Positions 61,240-64,000 of a stretch of DNA of 64,000 bases are shown piece after piece; the first letter of the stretch is position 1, and each line of letters starts with the position of its first letter. The DNA lies in the NCBI RefSeq assembly GCF_006439355.1, contig NZ_VFTG01000022.1, positions 24,163 to 88,162 on the forward strand. The letters are read 5' to 3'. The translations under genes were made by a program, and so were the position numbers. The notes below the pieces were generated by a model that worked only from the letters and a program-made list of their open reading frames with translations, was not told the DNA's origin and made no database searches. The DNA comes from Mesorhizobium sp. B4-1-3. Its GTDB lineage: Bacteria; Pseudomonadota; Alphaproteobacteria; Rhizobiales; Rhizobiaceae.

Positions 61240-62490
61240 ATGATCACCCTCACTTATCGCATCGAAACCTCGGGGAGCATCGAGGGATTGGCGGCTAAGA
61301 TCGCTAGCGATCAGTCGACCGGCACCTTCGTCGCGCTGCCGGGTGAAACCGAGGAGTTGAAGGCGCGCGTGGCCGCGCGCGTGCTGGCGATCCGGCATCT
61401 GCCGGATGCGGCGCAACCTTCCATTCCCGACGCCGGCAGCGGTCCCTTCAAGCGGGCCGACGTCGACATCGCCTTTCCCTTCGACGCGATCGGCACCGAT
61501 CTCGCGGCACTGATGACGATTGCGATCGGCGGCACCTATTCGATCAGGGGCCTGTCCGGTATCCGGGTTATCGACATGAAGCTGCCGGAAGAATTCAGGG
61601 GCGCTCATCCGGGCCCGCAATTCGGCGTCTGCGGCAGCCGCAGGCTGACCGGCGTCGAGGGCCGGCCGATCATCGGCACCATCGTCAAGCCGGCGCTTGG
61701 TTTGAGGCCGCATGAGACGGCTGAAATGGTGGGCGAGCTGATCGGGGCCGGCGTCGACTTCATCAAGGACGACGAGAAGCTGATGAGCCCGGCCTATTCG
61801 CCGCTGCCGGGACGGGTGAAGGCGATCATGCCGTTGATCCTCGACCATGAGCAGAAGACCGGCAAGAAGGTGATGTATGCCTTTGGCATCTCGCATGCCG
61901 ATCCGGACCAGATGATGCGCAATCACGATCTGGTGCTAGAGGCCGGCGGCAATTGCGCGGTGGTCAACATCAACTCCATCGGCTTCGGCGGCATGGCCTT
62001 CCTCAGGAAGCGTTCCGGGTTGGTGCTGCATGCGCATCGCAACGGCTGGGACATCCTGACCCGCCACCCCGGCCTAGGCATGGATTTCAAGGTCTGGCAG
62101 CAGTTCTGGCGGCTGTTGGGCGTCGATCAGTTCCAGATCAATGGCATCGGCTCGAAATATTGGGAGCCGGATGACTCCTTCATCCGCTCTTTCGAGGCGG
62201 TGGCGACGCCGATGTTTTCGCCGGAGGATTGCGCGCTGCCTGTGGCCTGCTCCGGCCAATGGGGTGGGCAGGCGCCGGAAACCTATCGACGCACAGGGCG
62301 CACGGTCGATCTGCTTTACCTCTGCGGCGGCGGCATCGTCAGCCATCCGGACGGGCCGGGAGCCGGCGTGCGCGCCGTGCTGCAGGCCTGGCAGGCAGCG
62401 GTCGAGGGCATTCCGCTGACGGAATTTGCCAAAGCCCATGTGGAACTGGCGCGCTCGATCGAAAAATTCGCCGATGGCAAGGCTGCCTGA
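61240..62490 (+). CDS. oiaX: RuBisCO-like protein 2, probable 3-oxo-isoapionate-4-phosphate decarboxylase
   Basis: 416 residues from ATG 61240; the open frame further upstream runs through the GntR gene and is a shadow. Motifs: PIIGTIVKPALGLRP (Lys150), VDFIKDDEKLM (Lys176, Asp178, Glu179), LVLHAHRNGWD (His264/266), INGIGSKYWEPDDSF (Lys306) and CGGGIVSHPDGPGAG. RuBisCO His327 is replaced by Gln299 and Lys177 by Ala. The next genes encode a DUF1537 kinase and a triosephosphate-isomerase homologue, fitting OiaX, which makes L-erythrulose 1-phosphate and CO2. OiaT activity (transcarboxylase/hydrolase) is the alternative. Confidence 0.87.
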   Translation: MITLTYRIETSGSIEGLAAKIASDQSTGTFVALPGETEELKARVAARVLAIRHLPDAAQPSIPDAGSGPFKRADVDIAFPFDAIGTDLAALMTIAIGGTYSIRGLSGIRVIDMKLPEEFRGAHPGPQFGVCGSRRLTGVEGRPIIGTIVKPALGLRPHETAEMVGELIGAGVDFIKDDEKLMSPAYSPLPGRVKAIMPLILDHEQKTGKKVMYAFGISHADPDQMMRNHDLVLEAGGNCAVVNINSIGFGGMAFLRKRSGLVLHAHRNGWDILTRHPGLGMDFKVWQQFWRLLGVDQFQINGIGSKYWEPDDSFIRSFEAVATPMFSPEDCALPVACSGQWGGQAPETYRRTGRTVDLLYLCGGGIVSHPDGPGAGVRAVLQAWQAAVEGIPLTEFAKAHVELARSIEKFADGKAA

Positions 62491-62492
62491 GC

Positions 62493-63821
62493 ATGCAGAA
62501 CTTGCTTCTCAGCTACTATGGCGACGACCTTACCGGCTCAACCGATGTCATGGAGGCGCTGGAACTCGGCGGGGTTCCGACCGTGCTTTTCACGCGTGAG
62601 CCACGCGCCGGATTGATGGCGCGTTTTGCGCATTGCCGCGCCGTCGGCCTTGCCGGCACCAGCCGAAGCGAGTCCCCGCAATGGATGGACACGCATCTGA
62701 AAGACGCTTTTGCGTGGCTGAAAACGCTACAAGCCGAGCTGTGCCATTACAAAGTCTGCTCGACTTTCGATTCCAGTCCCACCACTGGGAGCATTGGCCG
62801 CGCTATCGAGATCGGCCGGACGGTGTTTGAGCAGGACTGGGTGCCGCTGGTAGTCGGCGCACCGCAGCTCAAGCGCTACACAGCGTTCGGTCATCTCTTT
62901 GCGGCGTATCGCGATAAATATTACCGGATCGACCGCCATCCGGTGATGAGCCGCCATCCGGCAACGCCGATGGACGAATCCGACCTTCTGGTTCACCTGT
63001 CGCGGCAGACGAAGCTTGCATCGGGGCTGCTCGACCTCGCCACGCTGCAATCGCCGTCTCGATCGGAGGCCCTCGACCGCCTTCTGCGGGATTGCAACAT
63101 CGTGCTCGTCGATGTCGACAGCCGCCAAACACAAGCGCTCGCCGGCAGGGAAATATGGCGCACCCGTACGCCGGGCGGGCATTTCGTCGTCGGCTCCTCC
63201 GGCATCGAATATGCGCTGCTTTGCGAATGGGCTGGTGATACCGCTCCGGGCGGCGGAATTTTCCGGCCCCCGGGTGCAGCCGACCGCATCGCGGTGGTGT
63301 CGGGAAGTTGCTCGCCGACGACGGAGCGACAGATCCGCCATGCGATGAGCGACGGGTTCGACGGCATTGAGGTCGACCCCGTCGAGCTGGTTTCGGAGCA
63401 TTCCGAGAAGGCGCTGGCGCGCGCGACCGCAGCCGGCAAGGCCAGCCTCGAGGCGGGGCGCAGCGTGATCCTCTACACGGCGCTTGGCCCCGCCGCCGAC
63501 CGCGGTGCCGAGATCGATCGCCAAGCGGGTGCTCGTCACAAGCTCGGCCGCGGTCTCGGCGAACTCCTGCGCGCGTTGACCGTCGACCAGGAGCTGAAGC
63601 GCGTGATTATCGCCGGCGGCGATACGTCGAGCCACGCGCTCGGACAAATGGGCGTTGACGCGCTGACGGTAAGAATGCCGCTACCGGCTTCGCCCGGCTC
63701 GCCCCTTTGCGTGGCCCATTCGAGCATCCCCGCCATTGACGGATTGGAGGTCGCGCTGAAGGGCGGGCAGGTCGGTACCGATGGCTATTTCTCAGCCATC
63801 CGCGACGGCCTCGGCGCTTGA
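62493..63821 (+). CDS. oiaK: DUF1537 (four-carbon acid sugar) kinase, probable 3-oxo-isoapionate kinase
   Basis: 442 residues from ATG 62493, two bases after the RuBisCO-like stop; the longer frame from 62229 is a shadow. N-terminal domain: LLSYYGDDLTGSTDVMEALE, TFDSSPTTGSIGRAIEIG, VVGAPQLKRYTAFG. C-terminal nucleotide-binding domain: IAVVSGSCSPTTERQIRHAM, VIIAGGDTSSHALGQMGVDA and GSPLCVAHS. This is the DUF1537 kinase family. OiaK phosphorylates 3-oxo-isoapionate, supplying the substrate of the preceding enzyme. Confidence 0.88.
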   Translation: MQNLLLSYYGDDLTGSTDVMEALELGGVPTVLFTREPRAGLMARFAHCRAVGLAGTSRSESPQWMDTHLKDAFAWLKTLQAELCHYKVCSTFDSSPTTGSIGRAIEIGRTVFEQDWVPLVVGAPQLKRYTAFGHLFAAYRDKYYRIDRHPVMSRHPATPMDESDLLVHLSRQTKLASGLLDLATLQSPSRSEALDRLLRDCNIVLVDVDSRQTQALAGREIWRTRTPGGHFVVGSSGIEYALLCEWAGDTAPGGGIFRPPGAADRIAVVSGSCSPTTERQIRHAMSDGFDGIEVDPVELVSEHSEKALARATAAGKASLEAGRSVILYTALGPAADRGAEIDRQAGARHKLGRGLGELLRALTVDQELKRVIIAGGDTSSHALGQMGVDALTVRMPLPASPGSPLCVAHSSIPAIDGLEVALKGGQVGTDGYFSAIRDGLGA

Positions 63822-63876
63822 CAGTGCTATGCCGCAATCACGCACATTCGGCTCGCTGTCGCCAGGGAACTGACCA

Positions 63877-64000
63877 GTGACCCAGGCGCCTCAGGTCTGG
63901 ATTGGGACCAGCTGGAAAATGAACATTGCGGCCACTTCGGACTATGCCGACGCCCGCCAGGCGGAGATCGTCGCGGTAGCCGAGGACGTGCTCGGGCGAC
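63877..64000 (+). CDS. Triosephosphate-isomerase homologue, 3' end outside window
   Basis: From GTG 63877 (CAGGGA upstream) the frame reads VTQAPQVWIGTSWKMNIAAT and runs open to the edge. The W(I/L)GTSWKMN start, with the catalytic Lys, marks the TpiA-like group that includes EryH/LerI-type L-erythrulose-1-phosphate isomerases. It follows the kinase by 55 bases. It would turn the product of an OiaX decarboxylase into D-erythrulose 4-phosphate. Only 41 residues are visible. Confidence 0.7.
   Translation, partial: MTQAPQVWIGTSWKMNIAATSDYADARQAEIVAVAEDVLGR

Noticed and set aside
1..64000. tRNA, rRNA, CRISPR, intact insertion sequence, replication origin
   Set aside because: Looked for on both strands by eye; none seen. 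A covariance-model scan would be needed to exclude small RNAs.

Overview
The window is GC-rich DNA of a rhizobial alphaproteobacterium, most likely Mesorhizobium or a close Phyllobacteriaceae relative. The signs are DUF982, PRC-barrel and HWE-kinase genes, EcfG-type promoters (GGAAC-N16/17-CGTT), many sugar ABC transporters with FadR-type GntR regulators, and remnants of rhizobial integrative-element genes (DUF736, DUF6499/DUF2285). No rRNA, tRNA, CRISPR array, intact insertion sequence or replication origin was seen. The genus is an inference.

Layout. (1) 0-13 kb, accessory/stress region: the end of a livF-type ATPase gene, a PRC-barrel protein behind an EcfG promoter, small DUF982/SH3/membrane proteins, a broken response regulator, a ClC channel fragment, a four-gene operon (zinc ribbon, unknown protein, RHH protein, DUF4336), an ECF sigma/anti-sigma pair, a CPA1 Na+/H+ antiporter and an Omp25/31-like porin. 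The zinc-ribbon plus unknown-protein pair occurs twice, each time with a double hairpin between the genes. (2) 13-20 kb: polar amino-acid ABC transporter, LysR regulator, class-V aminotransferase and a frameshifted RidA gene. (3) 20-27 kb: ABC exporter pair, broken SDR, heavy-metal sensor and GntR genes, then integrative-element debris including a decayed fseA-like locus. (4) 27-30.5 kb: KaiC-like ATPase, HWE histidine kinase and response regulator in one overlapping operon behind an EcfG promoter.

(5) 30.7-42 kb: a galactose/arabinose oxidation locus. A nine-gene minus-strand operon carries AraFGH-type uptake genes, an SDR sugar dehydrogenase, a second sugar ABC transporter without its own ATPase, aldose 1-epimerase and a frameshifted SMP-30 lactonase. 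It diverges from a DgoR-like regulator and galactonate dehydratase (dgoD). Two decayed DUF736 copies lie in direct orientation on either side of regions 4 and 5.

(6) 43-64 kb: the main attraction, a D-apiose/D-apionate catabolic island with two RuBisCO-like proteins. The right half reads as a nearly complete pathway: two sugar ABC systems (one with ATPase and permease fused in one 822-residue chain), D-apiose dehydrogenase (ApsD-like), apionate lactonase (ApnL-like), apionate oxidoisomerase (ApnO-like), 3-oxo-isoapionate kinase (OiaK-like), RuBisCO-like decarboxylase (OiaX-like) and the start of a triosephosphate-isomerase homologue cut by the window edge. The left half holds a second module: another RuBisCO-like protein, another ApnO homologue, a TIM-barrel isomerase/epimerase-type protein and a paralogous GntR regulator. 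A shared core (T-T/C-ATACCAG) lies upstream of four transcription units of the island and probably marks the regulon of one of the two GntR proteins.

Single-base frameshifts are unusually common here (response regulator, RidA, SDR, heavy-metal sensor, SMP-30, DUF736). Either the accessory regions are decaying or the assembly holds indel errors.
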